From the NCBI GenBank assembly GCA_025782575.1, contig JALGYY010000025.1, positions 138,383-202,382 of the forward strand: DNA of 64,000 bases, given 5' to 3'. The first letter of the stretch is position 1; every line of letters starts with the position of its first letter. The translations under genes were made by a program, and so were the position numbers. This DNA comes from a bacterium (GTDB taxonomy: Bacteria; Orphanbacterota; Orphanbacteria; Orphanbacterales; Orphanbacteraceae). Below the pieces are notes generated by a model. The model was not told the DNA's origin and ran no database searches. It saw only the letters and a list, made by a program, of their open reading frames with translations. Below are positions 26,865 through 36,398 of this stretch, piece by piece.

Positions 26865-27278
26865 ATTCAAACGGTCATCAGACGGCCGGACTTTGCGAGT
26901 CGAACGATCGTATTGGCGCTGGTCGTTCTTCTCGCGATTACCGGATGCGGCCCGTATTACTCGCGCCCCGTCATTCGAACCGGATTGGCGATGTCACAAT
27001 TCACTGGAGACGATATCGGCAGGTCAGTCGTTATCGAACTGAAAGATGGGACCGGATATCGCGGAACGATCGTCTCGGTAACCGACACTCACATTTCCAT
27101 TTTCACTTCCACAACGGCTTACCCGATCCAGATTCCGATTGCCGAGATCCGCTCGGCTCACATCAAAGAAGTGAACGTGACTGAATTCCTGTTGATCGGC
27201 GGAATAATCGCTGCATTTATGGTCCTCGTGATCGCGCTGGCGAAGTCAGATTCCTTCTTCATCGGCGGCGGGCCCTGA
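26865..27278 (+). CDS. Small lipoprotein with Sm-like beta domain; apparent ATT start
   Basis: A perfect AGGAGG (26853-26858, overlapping the crcB stop) sits 6 bp before ATT at 26865. Reading from ATT gives 16 extra residues, including RR and a further R, before the hydrophobic VLALVVLLAITGC lipobox; this is a normal lipoprotein signal peptide. Starting at the TTG at 26913 would remove the positive n-region and leave no Shine-Dalgarno. The mature part has a short beta domain (VVIELKDGTGYRGTIVSV) resembling an Sm/SH3 barrel, then a C-terminal membrane helix. The function is unknown; the position implies co-expression with crcB. Confidence 0.7.
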   Translation: MQTVIRRPDFASRTIVLALVVLLAITGCGPYYSRPVIRTGLAMSQFTGDDIGRSVVIELKDGTGYRGTIVSVTDTHISIFTSTTAYPIQIPIAEIRSAHIKEVNVTEFLLIGGIIAAFMVLVIALAKSDSFFIGGGP

Positions 27279-27303
27279 GTTATGGGGACACAATACATAA
27301 CTC
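27277..27303. repeat. Small hairpin (REP-like) after the lipoprotein gene
   Basis: GAGTTATG and CATAACTC form a perfect 8-bp inverted repeat around an 11-base loop containing GGGACACAATA. It starts inside the lipoprotein stop codon. Similar sequence flanks REP-associated transposases in other bacteria (recollection, not a search); it could equally be a weak terminator. Confidence 0.35.
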
Positions 27304-27664
27304 CCGAGCAGAGGTTTTCAGGTCGCTCTCAGCGAGGAGGTGGTTTCCTGCATGATCTGAACCGCCCGGTCCCTTAACTCCTCAACCTCGCACTCCGACT
27401 ATCCTTTTCAATTATCTTGATCTTTTAATAAATATTGCTTGACACGTTCCTGGAGGTCGTCGCCTGGGTGTCCCGTGGTGCCCTGGGCAAATGCCGGTAG
27501 CGCTACACCGGTCAGGGCAGCTCGACTTGATGCAATCTCCTTGCCTGAATTCTTGATTCAATCGCCGGTCCTTCTTGTGGCGCCTCCCACGAAGCCCCAA
27601 AAGGCGATGGTAGAATATGTGCGGGGCTTGGATCGATAAGGGTGGTGACGCGGAGGGGATGAGC
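27304..27664. other. Intergenic region before the HNH endonuclease
   Basis: About 360 bp without a convincing gene; open frames here on both strands lack ribosome binding sites and family features. An AT-rich patch near 27405-27440 (TTTTAATAAATATTGCTTGACA) could hold a promoter for the HNH gene, since TTGACA is a -35-like hexamer, but no good -10 follows at 17 bp. Confidence 0.4.
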
Positions 27665-28822
27665 ATGAATACGACAAAGATGAATCCGGTACTGGCCGAT
27701 CTTTCCAACGATCAACTTATTCGCAAATGTGATACCGCAGTCAGGAGCGAGCAAGAACTGGGCATAGCCATTCTCGATTACCTGAATGAGATCGAGCGCC
27801 GTTCTCTCTATTTGAAGGAGGGCTACTCGTCGCTTTTTGATTACTGCACGCGCCGATGGAGGTACTCGCGCTCCAAAGCAGGCCGCTTCATCGCAGCCGC
27901 CAGATGTATGAATCGATTCCCGGCAGCACGGATTCTTCTATCCAATCGGGAGATCACCGTATGCGGACTTTCTAAGATCTCAGGGCTTATGTCGTATGAA
28001 ACTTCCGACAATCTGCTTCGGGAAGTTTCGGGGAAGATGTATGTCGAAATTGAGAAGATTGCTGCCTCCCATCGGACCGCACCAGTGATCCGGGATTTCG
28101 TGCGGCCCATTGGATTCCAGGCGCCGGGAGAAGACGAACGGGGGGAGGAAGATCAAGGAGACCTCTTTCAGGTGGTGAGTGAGATGACTCCCAATCGGTC
28201 CCAGAATGGGACTGGTTATCCACAGGTATCGACGCCGGCAACAGGAGAAGATCGATCCCAGAATAGGAGTAATCCCAAGCGAAAACCGGCGCAAAGATAC
28301 GAAATCCGGTTCTCCGCGAGCGAGGAGTTTCTAGAGAAATTGGAGCGCGCCAGGTCGATCTGCTCCAAACGCTGGAGCCTGGGAGCGATTCTGGAAAAGG
28401 GGCTTGATGAACTGCTCGAACGTCACGATCCTGAACGAAAGCAGGCTCGGCGGGAGAAGAGAGAGTCTCGAAAGAGGGTTGTGGCACCGGACACTCAGTC
28501 CGTACAGACTGCGCCGGACGGAGTAGGCGTCAAGAAGGGTCGCGCGCGCGAAGAACAGATAGCAGCCAAGCAGACTCGATCACCAAGTACTCGTTCCAGG
28601 TACATTCCCGCCCCTCTTCGTGACGCTGTATTCACTCGTGACAATGCGCAATGCACTTATGTCGGCGGGAGCGGCGTTCGCTGCGGGTCGACAGCCCATC
28701 TGCAGATCGATCACATCAATCCATTCTGTATGGGAGGAGAACATACGCTCGGCAACCTTCGCATCTTGTGCGGGAAACACAATCGACTGGCCGCGCGGGA
28801 GCTGTCATTGGCCGGTCGATGA
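27665..28822 (+). CDS. HNH endonuclease (DUF222/13E12-like N-terminus)
   Basis: The start at 27665 is chosen because GGAGGGG lies about 8 bp upstream; ATG 27659 is too close to it and earlier starts have no site. It has about 385 residues. The N-terminal 150 are helical (LIRKCDTAVRSEQEL, FDYCTRRWRYSRSKAGRFI). A variable basic linker follows, then a C-terminal HNH nuclease: CTYVGG, CGSTAHLQIDHINPFCMGG, NLRILCGKHNRLAA, with paired cysteines that probably bind zinc. Such genes are often present in many copies per genome and behave as mobile genes. It separates crcB from DUF190. Confidence 0.82.
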   Translation: MNTTKMNPVLADLSNDQLIRKCDTAVRSEQELGIAILDYLNEIERRSLYLKEGYSSLFDYCTRRWRYSRSKAGRFIAAARCMNRFPAARILLSNREITVCGLSKISGLMSYETSDNLLREVSGKMYVEIEKIAASHRTAPVIRDFVRPIGFQAPGEDERGEEDQGDLFQVVSEMTPNRSQNGTGYPQVSTPATGEDRSQNRSNPKRKPAQRYEIRFSASEEFLEKLERARSICSKRWSLGAILEKGLDELLERHDPERKQARREKRESRKRVVAPDTQSVQTAPDGVGVKKGRAREEQIAAKQTRSPSTRSRYIPAPLRDAVFTRDNAQCTYVGGSGVRCGSTAHLQIDHINPFCMGGEHTLGNLRILCGKHNRLAARELSLAGR

Positions 28823-28979
28823 GCGGGAAACACCCGACGAGAAAGCCGGGAGTGCCGACGGAACCGCGAGACCCACCCCCTCCCGGAACTCCGCTCGCCA
28901 CTGCCCGATAGTGGTAGGATGAAATCGTCTAATACACGGTTCATTTCGTCCCGGCAGGACTCCAATCAGGAGATGAGCG

Positions 28980-29324
28980 ATGGAAATCGGAACGGACGGC
29001 GAACTGCTTCGCATCTTCATCGGCGAGAAGGACAAGTATGAGGGCCGGCCGCTCTACGAAGCGATCGTCGAAGAGGCGAGGCGGCGGGGCATGGCGGGTG
29101 CGACAGTCTTGCGGGGCACACTCGGCTTCGGCAAGAACAGCCGGATTCACTCGGCGAAGGTGCTCAGGCTCTCTGAAGATCTCCCGATGGTGATCGAGAT
29201 CGTCGATAAGCCGGCACGGATCGAGTCGTTCCTGCCCGATCTCGACAACATGATCCAGGAAGGGCTTGTAACGCTTGAAAAAGTTCGGGTGCTCGTCTAC
29301 AAGCACAGCGAAAAAGACGATTAG
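28980..29324 (+). CDS. DUF190 PII-like protein (CrcB-associated)
   Basis: 114 residues in the DUF190 pattern: LLRIFIGEKDKYEGRPLYEAI, RGMAGATVLRGTLGFG and MVIEIVDKPARIESFLPDL. These trimeric ferredoxin-fold proteins resemble PII signalling proteins and are usually encoded beside crcB, where they may regulate fluoride export. Here the HNH gene comes between. GAGATGAG-type Shine-Dalgarno sequence precedes the ATG. The stop lies 12 bp before a short inverted-repeat element. Confidence 0.9.
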   Translation: MEIGTDGELLRIFIGEKDKYEGRPLYEAIVEEARRRGMAGATVLRGTLGFGKNSRIHSAKVLRLSEDLPMVIEIVDKPARIESFLPDLDNMIQEGLVTLEKVRVLVYKHSEKDD

Positions 29325-29336
29325 CAGACTGGCTCG

Positions 29337-29405
29337 CTAGCCTGGATTATTCACCAGAATTCGTCGCGAGGCCGGAGCAACATGCTGATGAGATATCCGG
29401 GCTAG
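29337..29405. repeat. 69-bp MITE-like element with terminal inverted repeats
   Basis: CTAGCCTGGATTAT at the left end pairs with ATATCCGGGCTAG at the right end: an 11-bp terminal repeat with one mismatch, bounded by CTAG on both sides. It fills the gap between the DUF190 and HMG-CoA lyase genes, and its right end supplies the stop codon of the reverse lyase gene. There is no coding capacity; it looks like a non-autonomous element or IS remnant. Confidence 0.5.
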
Positions 29406-30283
29406 AACTCGGGCACCTGGGAGAGTCTCGACGCCAGCGGCCGACCCAGATATTGCTCCAGCGGGCGGGCCGCTTCGATCACGCTATTAATATCCACGCC
29501 GACCTCCACCCCGCTCGCCCCGAACGCGAAGGCGAGGTCTTCGGTAGCGACGTTTCCCGATGCACCCGGCGCATAAGGACAGCCGCCGAGCCCCCCTGCC
29601 GAACCATCGAACGATGCGATTCCGTACTCTTTATAGGCGGTCAGTACATTGGCGATCGCCATGCCGTAGGTGTCGTGAAAGTGAAGCGCCACCGGGACCG
29701 CGCACGGAAGAAGCGCATCGAGCAGCGCCCGCACTTCAGGGGGCGAAGCCTTGCCGACCGTATCCGCGACTGAAAGTTCGCTCACCCCGAGATCGATCAG
29801 CTGTTTGGCTACATCGACCACAGCCGACGGCTCGATCTTTCCCTCGTAAGGGCACCAGATCGCCGTCGATATATAGCCGCGCACCGGCCTCTCCGATCGC
29901 TCGACCACCGGACGAAACCGTTCGATCGATTCTTTGATCGACGCGTTGATATTGTGTTTGTTGAACACTTCCGATGCAGCCGTAAAAACGGAGATCTTAT
30001 CGATATCGCAAGCCAGTGCGCGATCGAGTCCCTTCTCGTTCGGCACCAGGGCCGAATAAATCACTCCCGGAGCGCGATCAATCTTTAAAAAGACATCTTC
30101 GGCATCACCAAGCTGCGGAACCCATCGAGATGAGACGAACGAGGAGACTTCGATTTCGGCAACACCCGTCTTCCCGAGGCCGTTGACGAACGCGATTTTG
30201 GCATCAAGCGGAATGGTGTTCGGTTCATTCTGCAAACCGTCCCGCGGCCCGACTTCGATCAGGCGCAGGGTCCCGCGCTTCAC
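29402..30283 (-). CDS. Hydroxymethylglutaryl-CoA lyase
   Basis: 293 residues, full length. The substrate and metal motif EVGPRDGLQNEP is at about 11-22 and the C-terminal signature with the catalytic Cys, GGCPYAPGASGNVATED, is at about 228-244. The enzyme cleaves HMG-CoA to acetoacetate and acetyl-CoA, the last step of leucine breakdown. It is the last gene of the reverse operon, overlapping the biotin carrier gene by 4 bp. Its stop codon lies in the MITE-like element. Confidence 0.93.
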   Translation of the reverse strand: MKRGTLRLIEVGPRDGLQNEPNTIPLDAKIAFVNGLGKTGVAEIEVSSFVSSRWVPQLGDAEDVFLKIDRAPGVIYSALVPNEKGLDRALACDIDKISVFTAASEVFNKHNINASIKESIERFRPVVERSERPVRGYISTAIWCPYEGKIEPSAVVDVAKQLIDLGVSELSVADTVGKASPPEVRALLDALLPCAVPVALHFHDTYGMAIANVLTAYKEYGIASFDGSAGGLGGCPYAPGASGNVATEDLAFAFGASGVEVGVDINSVIEAARPLEQYLGRPLASRLSQVPEF

Positions 30284-30741
30284 TCCTGAACCAGTTGGAT
30301 CAGGATGTCACCGAGATCGACGAGATCCCCCACTTCGTGATTGACCCCTTCCACCTCGCCGTCTCTCGGAGATTCGATCCGGAACTCCATCTTCATCGCA
30401 GTGACGACCGAGAGTAGATCGCCCGCTTGCACGGAGTCGCCCGCTTTCACGTGAATCGACACGACCGTGCCGGTCATGGGGGAGCGGATCTCCTCGTCGT
30501 GGGTAGCGCTGCCCGCGTCGGGCCTGGCGAACTCCAGATAGCCGGTCGTGCCGGCTGCGGTCACCCAGATCCCCTTCCGGTCCCGTATAGCGGCGAACTG
30601 GAACCGTCCGTCCGGGGTCTGCACACGGTCTCCATCGAATGTGATCGGAATCGGTTCCTGGTCATCGCCGTTCTTGCAGATACGGAGCTCGTCATTGTGC
30701 AGCAGAAGCTCATAGATGTCGTCCCGCCAGACGAGCTTCAT
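30280..30741 (-). CDS. Biotin carboxyl carrier protein of an acyl-CoA carboxylase
   Basis: The start at 30741 gives a 4-bp overlap with the biotin carboxylase gene. It has about 153 residues. A biotinyl domain occupies the last 75, with the biotin-accepting Lys in VTAMKMEF and flanking glycine turns (SPMTGTVVSI, VKAGDSVQAGD). The first half (VWRDDIYELLL) matches the BT-domain-like part normally fused behind biotin carboxylase in MccA. It is therefore the detached C-terminus of a methylcrotonyl-CoA carboxylase alpha chain. Confidence 0.88.
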   Translation of the reverse strand: MKLVWRDDIYELLLHNDELRICKNGDDQEPIPITFDGDRVQTPDGRFQFAAIRDRKGIWVTAAGTTGYLEFARPDAGSATHDEEIRSPMTGTVVSIHVKAGDSVQAGDLLSVVTAMKMEFRIESPRDGEVEGVNHEVGDLVDLGDILIQLVQE

Positions 30742-32139
30742 CCGCCAACCCTCCACGACCCCAGCCGATCCCAAGGTGACGCAATCTTGTCTCCCGAGGA
30801 ACGGGGCTTCGGTTTCGTCGACAGAGCAGCAGCCCAGGCGGCCGGGTGAAGTTCCGTCGGATCGATATCAGGTAACGACGACGTAGAAAGATCGCACTCG
30901 ATAAACTCACGTGTCTCGAGAAGGGAGATCAGGTAATTGATATTGGTAGTCAGGCCGAGGAGTACGGTACTTCGAAGACCATCCAGAAGCCGGCGGCGCG
31001 CCTGCTCCCGGTCCGGTCCCCAGGCGATCATCTTGGCAAGCAGCGGATCGTAATGGGACGTCACTTCCATCCCTTCGGTCAGTCCGTGATCGACCCGAAT
31101 CCCCTCAGGCCAACGGAGCATCAGAATCGGGCCGCTTGTAGGAAGAAACCCGGCGTCCGGATTTTCCGCATAAAGACGCGCTTCGATCGCATGCCCGCGG
31201 GGTGGCAGTTTCGGGAGCTTCAGTTCCTCCCCCTGCGCGACTTCGATCTGTAACCGAACGAGATCGAGCCCGGTGATGAACTCGGTCACAGGATGCTCGA
31301 CCTGAAGACGGGTGTTCATTTCCAGAAAATAGTAGCTCCCGTCGGGAGGGACGAGAAACTCAACGGTTCCAGCACTCTGATAGCCGGCGGCCCGCGAGAG
31401 ATCACACGCAGATTGCTGCAGCTTCGCCCGAAGTTCATCGGTGATAGCCGCCGACGGCGCCTCTTCGATAATCTTCTGGAACCGTCGCTGCAGGCTGCAC
31501 TCCCGCTCGCCGAGGGCGAATACATTGCCGTGGCCATCTGCAATAATTTGAACTTCAATATGCCGTACAGGGGAGAGCAGCTTCTCGACCAGCATGCTGC
31601 CATCGCCGAACGCCGCTTCCGCTTCCCGCCGGGCAGAGGCGACCTGGGTGTCAAGATCGTCTTCGTTCTCAATGCGGCGCATCCCTTTGCCGCCGCCCCC
31701 CGCCGCCGCTTTCAGCATGACAGGCACGCCGAGCTCTTTCACGGCGGCCAGCAGTTCCTGCTCGCTGCCGACAGCACCGGAGGTACCCGGCACAACAGGC
31801 ACGCCCGCCTTCTCCGCCGCCAGTGAACACGATTCCATCGGCCGCACATCGATCGGCGAACTCCGCCCGCTCCGAGAGAAAGCCGTAGCCGGGATGAATG
31901 GCGTCCGCACCTGTGTCTCTGGCAGCCTGCAGCACGCGATCGACATTCAGATAGGATTCGGCTGCCGCCGCCGGCCCCACTTCAACCCCCTCATCGCAGG
32001 CGAGCACATGGGGAGCGCCGCGATCGGCCTCTGAATAGATCGCGACCGAACCGATTTCCATTTCGCGGAGCGTTTTTGCCACACGAACGGCTATCTCTCC
32101 CCGGTTCGCAATCAACACTTTCTTGAATGATCGGCTCAT
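30738..32139 (-). pseudogene. Biotin carboxylase subunit of methylcrotonyl-CoA carboxylase, broken by deletion and frameshift
   Basis: The first 470 bp encode a good biotin carboxylase start ([38 protein letters not shown]). Near 31812-31826 the frame changes: GIVFTG in one frame passes into [13 protein letters not shown] in another. Family members have about 20 residues here (around MGDK) that are missing, so about 60 bp are lost as well as the frame. The rest is intact: [27 protein letters not shown] and the C-terminal lobe. All other genes of the operon look functional, so an assembly gap is as likely as real inactivation. Confidence 0.8.
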
Positions 32140-32148
32140 GGGCGGGCG

Positions 32149-32946
32149 TTACTTTCCTTCTGTTTCGGCGATCCACGCGGGATCGCGCTTCTCGAGAAAG
32201 GCTCGAAGCCCCTCCTGTCCTTCGGGGGACGTGCGCACTCGGGCGATCGTCTCGGCCGAATGAGCCATCGCTTCATCCCGGCTCATGCCGGTCACATCCC
32301 GAATCAGTTTCTTTGCTTCGGCTATCGCGTTCGGTCCGTTCCGCATGATCGCGGAGACGATGGCGTCTACTGTAGCGGCCAGTTCGTCGATCGGCACCGC
32401 CTCATGAACGAGACCGATCTCTTTCCCTTTGTTCGCACCGAAAATTTCAGCAGTAAGAAAAAACCGGCGTGCTCGATTTCGACCGATCTTCGCGATTACA
32501 AAAGTCGATATCGCCGCAGGCAGAATGCCGAGCCGCACTTCGGTGAATCCGATCTTGGTTCCCTCCGCGGCGACCACGATGTCGCAAGCAGCGAGCAATC
32601 CGGCAGCACCGCCGAGAGCCGCTCCATGGGCCTGGCCGATTACCGGTTTCGGGCACTCGTCAACCGTCCGCAACATGCCGGCTAGCCGGGCGGTCTCCTC
32701 ACGATTCTCGTCGGCCGTCTTGTCGGCTGATTCGCGCATCCAGCCGATATCAGCTCCGGCGCAGAAGACCTTGTCGGCCCCTCGAAGTACAACCGCCCGG
32801 ATCGCGTTGTCACCACCAAGCTCTTCAAAAGCGCTCGTTAACTCGGCGATCATCCGGCCGTTCATTGCGTTTCGAACATCCGGCCGATGGAGAACAACGT
32901 GAGCAGCCGCGCCGTCCCTTTTCACCTGAATTGTCTCGAATGACAT
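32149..32946 (-). CDS. Enoyl-CoA hydratase (probable methylglutaconyl-CoA hydratase)
   Basis: 265 residues of the crotonase superfamily, with FCAGADIGWM (oxyanion hole and CoA site) and GAALGGAAGLLAACDIVVA. The position between methylcrotonyl-CoA carboxylase subunits points to hydration of 3-methylglutaconyl-CoA to HMG-CoA; the sequence alone cannot separate it from other enoyl-CoA hydratases. It starts 14 bp after the carboxyltransferase gene and stops 9 bp before biotin carboxylase. Confidence 0.88.
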   Translation of the reverse strand: MSFETIQVKRDGAAAHVVLHRPDVRNAMNGRMIAELTSAFEELGGDNAIRAVVLRGADKVFCAGADIGWMRESADKTADENREETARLAGMLRTVDECPKPVIGQAHGAALGGAAGLLAACDIVVAAEGTKIGFTEVRLGILPAAISTFVIAKIGRNRARRFFLTAEIFGANKGKEIGLVHEAVPIDELAATVDAIVSAIMRNGPNAIAEAKKLIRDVTGMSRDEAMAHSAETIARVRTSPEGQEGLRAFLEKRDPAWIAETEGK

Positions 32947-32960
32947 GCCGTTATCCTCAG

Positions 32961-34568
32961 CTACATGCGATATACGGGGTAACCGGGATCCTGGGGCGGT
33001 GCGTAACGCGCAACAGAAAGACAGAGCGCGATTGCGGCGCGGGTTTCCGCAGGATCTAAGATGCCGTCATCCCAGAGCCGGGACGTCGCATAATACGGAT
33101 GCCCTTCCGCCTCGTACCTCTCCCGGATGGTGGAGGTAATTTCCTCTTCTTCATCAGGCGAAAGAGTCTTTCCGTCACGGGCGAGCTGCTGCTGTTTGAC
33201 TGTCACCAGCACACTCGCAGCCTGGTCGGCCCCCATCACCGAAATGCGCGCGTTCGGCCATGTGAAAAGAAATCGGGGCAGATAACCTCGCCCGCACATC
33301 GCGTAGTTCCCGGCGCCGTGGGAACCGCCGATGATCAGAGTGAACCGGGGTACCGGAGCGGTGGCGACCGCCTGGACCATTTTTGCTCCGTCCCGCGCGA
33401 TCCCCCCCTCTTCGTATCGCCTCCCCACCATGAATCCGGTGATGTTCTGCAGAAAGATGAGAGGAATGCCACGCTGGCCGCACATCTCGATGAAGTGCGC
33501 TCCTTTTAGTGCCGATTCCGAAAAGAGGACGCCGTTATTAGCGACAATCCCGACCAGCACACCCATCCAGCGGGCATACCCGGTAACGAGCGTCGTTCCG
33601 TATTCCTGTTTGAATTCGTGAAAACGGGATCCGTCAACCAGCCGGGCGATTACCTCCCGGACATCATAAGGTTGCTTCCCGTCGGCGGGGATGATGCCGT
33701 AAATTTCTTCGGGAGCGTAGAGCGGGTCTTCCGGTTCTTCCATGTCGTACTCGAACGCGGTCGTCTGGGGAACGCAGCCTAGAATACCGCGCGCCTTTTC
33801 GAGCGCCGCATCATCGTCCGGTGCGAGATGATCGGTCACACCCGACACGCGGGAGTGCATTCCGGCGCCCCCCAGTTCTTCGGGGGTCACCTCTTCGCCT
33901 GTTGCCGCTTTGACGAGCGGCGGCCCGGCCAGATAGATCGTGCCGACACCATCGACGATTACGTTTTCATCGCACATGGCCGGCACATAAGCGCCTCCGG
34001 CCGTACACATTCCCATCACCACGGCAATCTGCGGAATACGCTTCGCCGACATCACCGCCTGGTTGTAGAAAATCCGACCGAAGTGCTCTTTGTCCGGAAA
34101 GACTTCATCCTGCATGGGGAGAAAAACGCCGCCCGAATCGACCAGATAGATTGTAGGAAGGTGATTTTCGAGTGCGATCTCCTGGGCGCGAATGTGCTTC
34201 TTGATCGTCATCGGGTAATAGGTTCCCCCTTTGACGGTCGCGTCGTTTCCGACGATCACGCACTCCCGGCCCGCCACCCGTCCGATGCCGGTGACGACTC
34301 CCGCCGAGGGAACGTTGCCCCCGTAGAGAGCGTGGGCGGCCATCGGGTTCAACTCGAGAAAAGGGGTATCGGGATCGATGAGCTTTTCGATCCGCTCCCG
34401 GACAAATAGCTTGCCCCGCTTGGCATGAAGGGCGAGCGCTTTTTCAGAGCCCCCCCGCCGCGCTAATTCGAGTTTATTCCGGAGATCCGCGATAATGCCG
34501 TCGTAACTATCCCGGTTCGCTTTGAATTCGGCTGAGGTCGGATGAATTCGTGTGGGCAATGGTTCCAT
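32961..34568 (-). CDS. mccB: Methylcrotonyl-CoA carboxylase, carboxyltransferase (beta) subunit
   Basis: 535 residues, the normal length for MccB/LiuB. It has the two crotonase-like halves of acyl-CoA carboxyltransferases, with [44 protein letters not shown] and [14 protein letters not shown]. It transfers CO2 from carboxybiotin to 3-methylcrotonyl-CoA. It is the first gene of the reverse leucine-degradation operon; AAGGAG precedes the ATG. No isovaleryl-CoA dehydrogenase is in the window. Confidence 0.93.
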   Translation of the reverse strand: MEPLPTRIHPTSAEFKANRDSYDGIIADLRNKLELARRGGSEKALALHAKRGKLFVRERIEKLIDPDTPFLELNPMAAHALYGGNVPSAGVVTGIGRVAGRECVIVGNDATVKGGTYYPMTIKKHIRAQEIALENHLPTIYLVDSGGVFLPMQDEVFPDKEHFGRIFYNQAVMSAKRIPQIAVVMGMCTAGGAYVPAMCDENVIVDGVGTIYLAGPPLVKAATGEEVTPEELGGAGMHSRVSGVTDHLAPDDDAALEKARGILGCVPQTTAFEYDMEEPEDPLYAPEEIYGIIPADGKQPYDVREVIARLVDGSRFHEFKQEYGTTLVTGYARWMGVLVGIVANNGVLFSESALKGAHFIEMCGQRGIPLIFLQNITGFMVGRRYEEGGIARDGAKMVQAVATAPVPRFTLIIGGSHGAGNYAMCGRGYLPRFLFTWPNARISVMGADQAASVLVTVKQQQLARDGKTLSPDEEEEITSTIRERYEAEGHPYYATSRLWDDGILDPAETRAAIALCLSVARYAPPQDPGYPVYRM

Positions 34569-34728
34569 GGAGTCACTCCTTCAACTCATTCTCGCATAAG
34601 AGGCTGAACAGGGTAAAGTTACATCGTGATGGGCGAGGCGGACGGCCTGGCGGGTCCCATTTCCTCGACCCTTTTGAGCTTTTTTGCGACCAAACGCCCT
34701 AGTAAGAGCGTCTCCATAATAAGGGCCC

Positions 34729-35319
34729 ATGAAACCAATTGAAGCGGAACATCGTTGGAGACGGTTGCTGGAGCTGCTCGCTCCTCTGCACGATCAGGCG
34801 CAGGCGACTGGCCGGCGGCTTTGCCGGACCTCCGGTGAGGGGGATGACCTCTTCCAGGAGTCGGTCCTGCGGGCCTTCGACAAGCTTTCTTCTCTGCGTG
34901 ACGAGAGCCGCTTCCGGTCATGGTTCTACGCCGTTCTCCTCTCCCGGCATCGGAGCCGGGTGAGACAGGGCTTCTGGCGACGGCTTCTTCCGCTCGAAGA
35001 TGAGCTGGAGCAGGGCCGGGAGCCGGTCGGCGAGGACGGCGGCGAGTGGGAAGAGCGCCATTTGATGGCGACGAGGGCGTCCCGGGCGCTCGCGACTCTT
35101 CCGGCCCCGCAGCGGGAAGCTGTGGTTCTGTTCGATATTGACGGATTCTCCGTGGACGAGGTGGCCGAGATACAGAAAACCTCGCCATCGGCTGTTAAGT
35201 CGCGGCTCTCCCGAGGGAGACAGAAGCTGCGCAGGTTTTACGAAAGGCTCGGTATGGAAGGGAAGGAGAGGCATGGCGATGAAGCGAATTCACTTCGATG
35301 CGCACGATCCTCGACATAA
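34729..35319 (+). CDS. RNA polymerase sigma factor, sigma-70 ECF-type
   Basis: 196 residues with regions 2 and 4 only. Region 2 runs about 20-85 ([37 protein letters not shown]); region 4 runs about 120-180 ([31 protein letters not shown], then [15 protein letters not shown]). It overlaps the next gene by 47 bp, the usual arrangement for a sigma factor and its membrane-bound partner. Confidence 0.9.
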   Translation: MKPIEAEHRWRRLLELLAPLHDQAQATGRRLCRTSGEGDDLFQESVLRAFDKLSSLRDESRFRSWFYAVLLSRHRSRVRQGFWRRLLPLEDELEQGREPVGEDGGEWEERHLMATRASRALATLPAPQREAVVLFDIDGFSVDEVAEIQKTSPSAVKSRLSRGRQKLRRFYERLGMEGKERHGDEANSLRCARSST

Positions 35320-36295
35320 GAACGGACCCGGTAAAGCGGGATCCGGTTCGCCCGTGAACAGCGGCGCTGAAAAAGAGATCAACCGCGCGATCAAGGGTGA
35401 CCTTCAGGCTCTCCACTATGTCAGCGCCGATCGACCGATTCCGTTGGCGCACACGAAGAACTTGCTCGCGGAGTATATCCGCGATGAAAATGAAAGAGGT
35501 TGGTTTATGAACGCATTTACTCGTATAGGCCGTCGCCCGTGGTTCGCCGGATCGCTTTTGACCGCGGCTATAGCGGTTCTCGTCCTGCTCGTTCCGTTCT
35601 CCTATGACCGGACGGTGGGGCAGGAAGTGAACCTGACCGTCGCCTCCCCCGAACTCACCCAGGAAGGTATAGGCCGGATCGCCAACGAGCTGGCCGGATC
35701 TCTTGGTGCGAACGACCTTACGATTCGCAATGCCGCCGGGGTGAATAGTTTTGTAGTGACCGCCCGCGTGGATGATCGTACTTCCGGCAAGGCGATGCGA
35801 ACGACCATGGCTTTCGCCCGCGCTCTCGAATCCGAAGGATATCGGGCCGAGGCCTCGGTAGAGCCGATCGTGGAACGGGTGTCGAGCAATGTTTACGCCG
35901 CCGGCTTTGACCGTGTCTGCTCCATTTCGATCGATGCGGTCGGACGTTCCGACAGCGAAGTGGAAGATGACATCCGAAATCAGCTCATTTCGTCAGGTTG
36001 CTTTGACAATCCTGAAGTCCGCTTCACCAGGAGCGGCGACACATCGACCATCACGATCCAGGACGAAAACTGTGATGTCGACGGAGGTGTCGGCGGATTC
36101 AAATGTGAGCTGAAAATCGAGGGAGATACGCCGAACGGTTTAGAGCACGAGATGCTCATGATCGAAGCCGAAGGGAAGACCGACGCCGAACTCGAAGCTT
36201 CCATTCGGGAACAGCTCGAAGCAAAGGGCATTTACGATGCCGATATTTCAGTGAGTGACGGAAAAGTTAAAGTGGAAATCCACAAAGAGCGGTAA
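35273..36295 (+). CDS. Single-pass membrane protein, probable anti-sigma partner
   Basis: The start at 35273 has GGAAGGAG directly upstream; the longer frame starting at 35138 lacks a site. About 340 residues: a cytoplasmic stretch of about 85 residues, one membrane helix ([20 protein letters not shown]), and an external part with two or three ferredoxin-like repeats of about 70 residues, rich in Asp, Glu and Ser, with Cys residues in pairs. There is no zinc-finger anti-sigma motif. Overlap with the sigma gene suggests an anti-sigma role; otherwise the family is not recognised. Confidence 0.65.
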   Translation: MAMKRIHFDAHDPRHKNGPGKAGSGSPVNSGAEKEINRAIKGDLQALHYVSADRPIPLAHTKNLLAEYIRDENERGWFMNAFTRIGRRPWFAGSLLTAAIAVLVLLVPFSYDRTVGQEVNLTVASPELTQEGIGRIANELAGSLGANDLTIRNAAGVNSFVVTARVDDRTSGKAMRTTMAFARALESEGYRAEASVEPIVERVSSNVYAAGFDRVCSISIDAVGRSDSEVEDDIRNQLISSGCFDNPEVRFTRSGDTSTITIQDENCDVDGGVGGFKCELKIEGDTPNGLEHEMLMIEAEGKTDAELEASIREQLEAKGIYDADISVSDGKVKVEIHKER

Positions 36296-36320
36296 GCGAA
36301 GTAGCAAGTGCTGAAAGTGA

Positions 36321-36362
36321 GCGGCCGGAACCTGGAAAGTGGGTTCCGGCCGCGTTTTTTTT
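36321..36362 (+). terminator. Rho-independent terminator after the sigma factor operon
   Basis: A perfect 12-bp stem, GCGGCCGGAACC with GGTTCCGGCCGC, and a 9-base loop are followed by G and a run of eight T. It is 25 bp after the stop at 36295 and 37 bp before the end of the convergent glycosyltransferase gene. Confidence 0.95.
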
Positions 36363-36398
36363 GGAGTGGTGGGTGGCGGTCGGTCGTTCGATGGGCGA

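Noticed and set aside
27665-28822. HNH endonuclease as part of an anti-phage defence system
   Set aside because: No restriction, methylase or other defence gene is adjacent; its structure fits the dispersed HNH family better.
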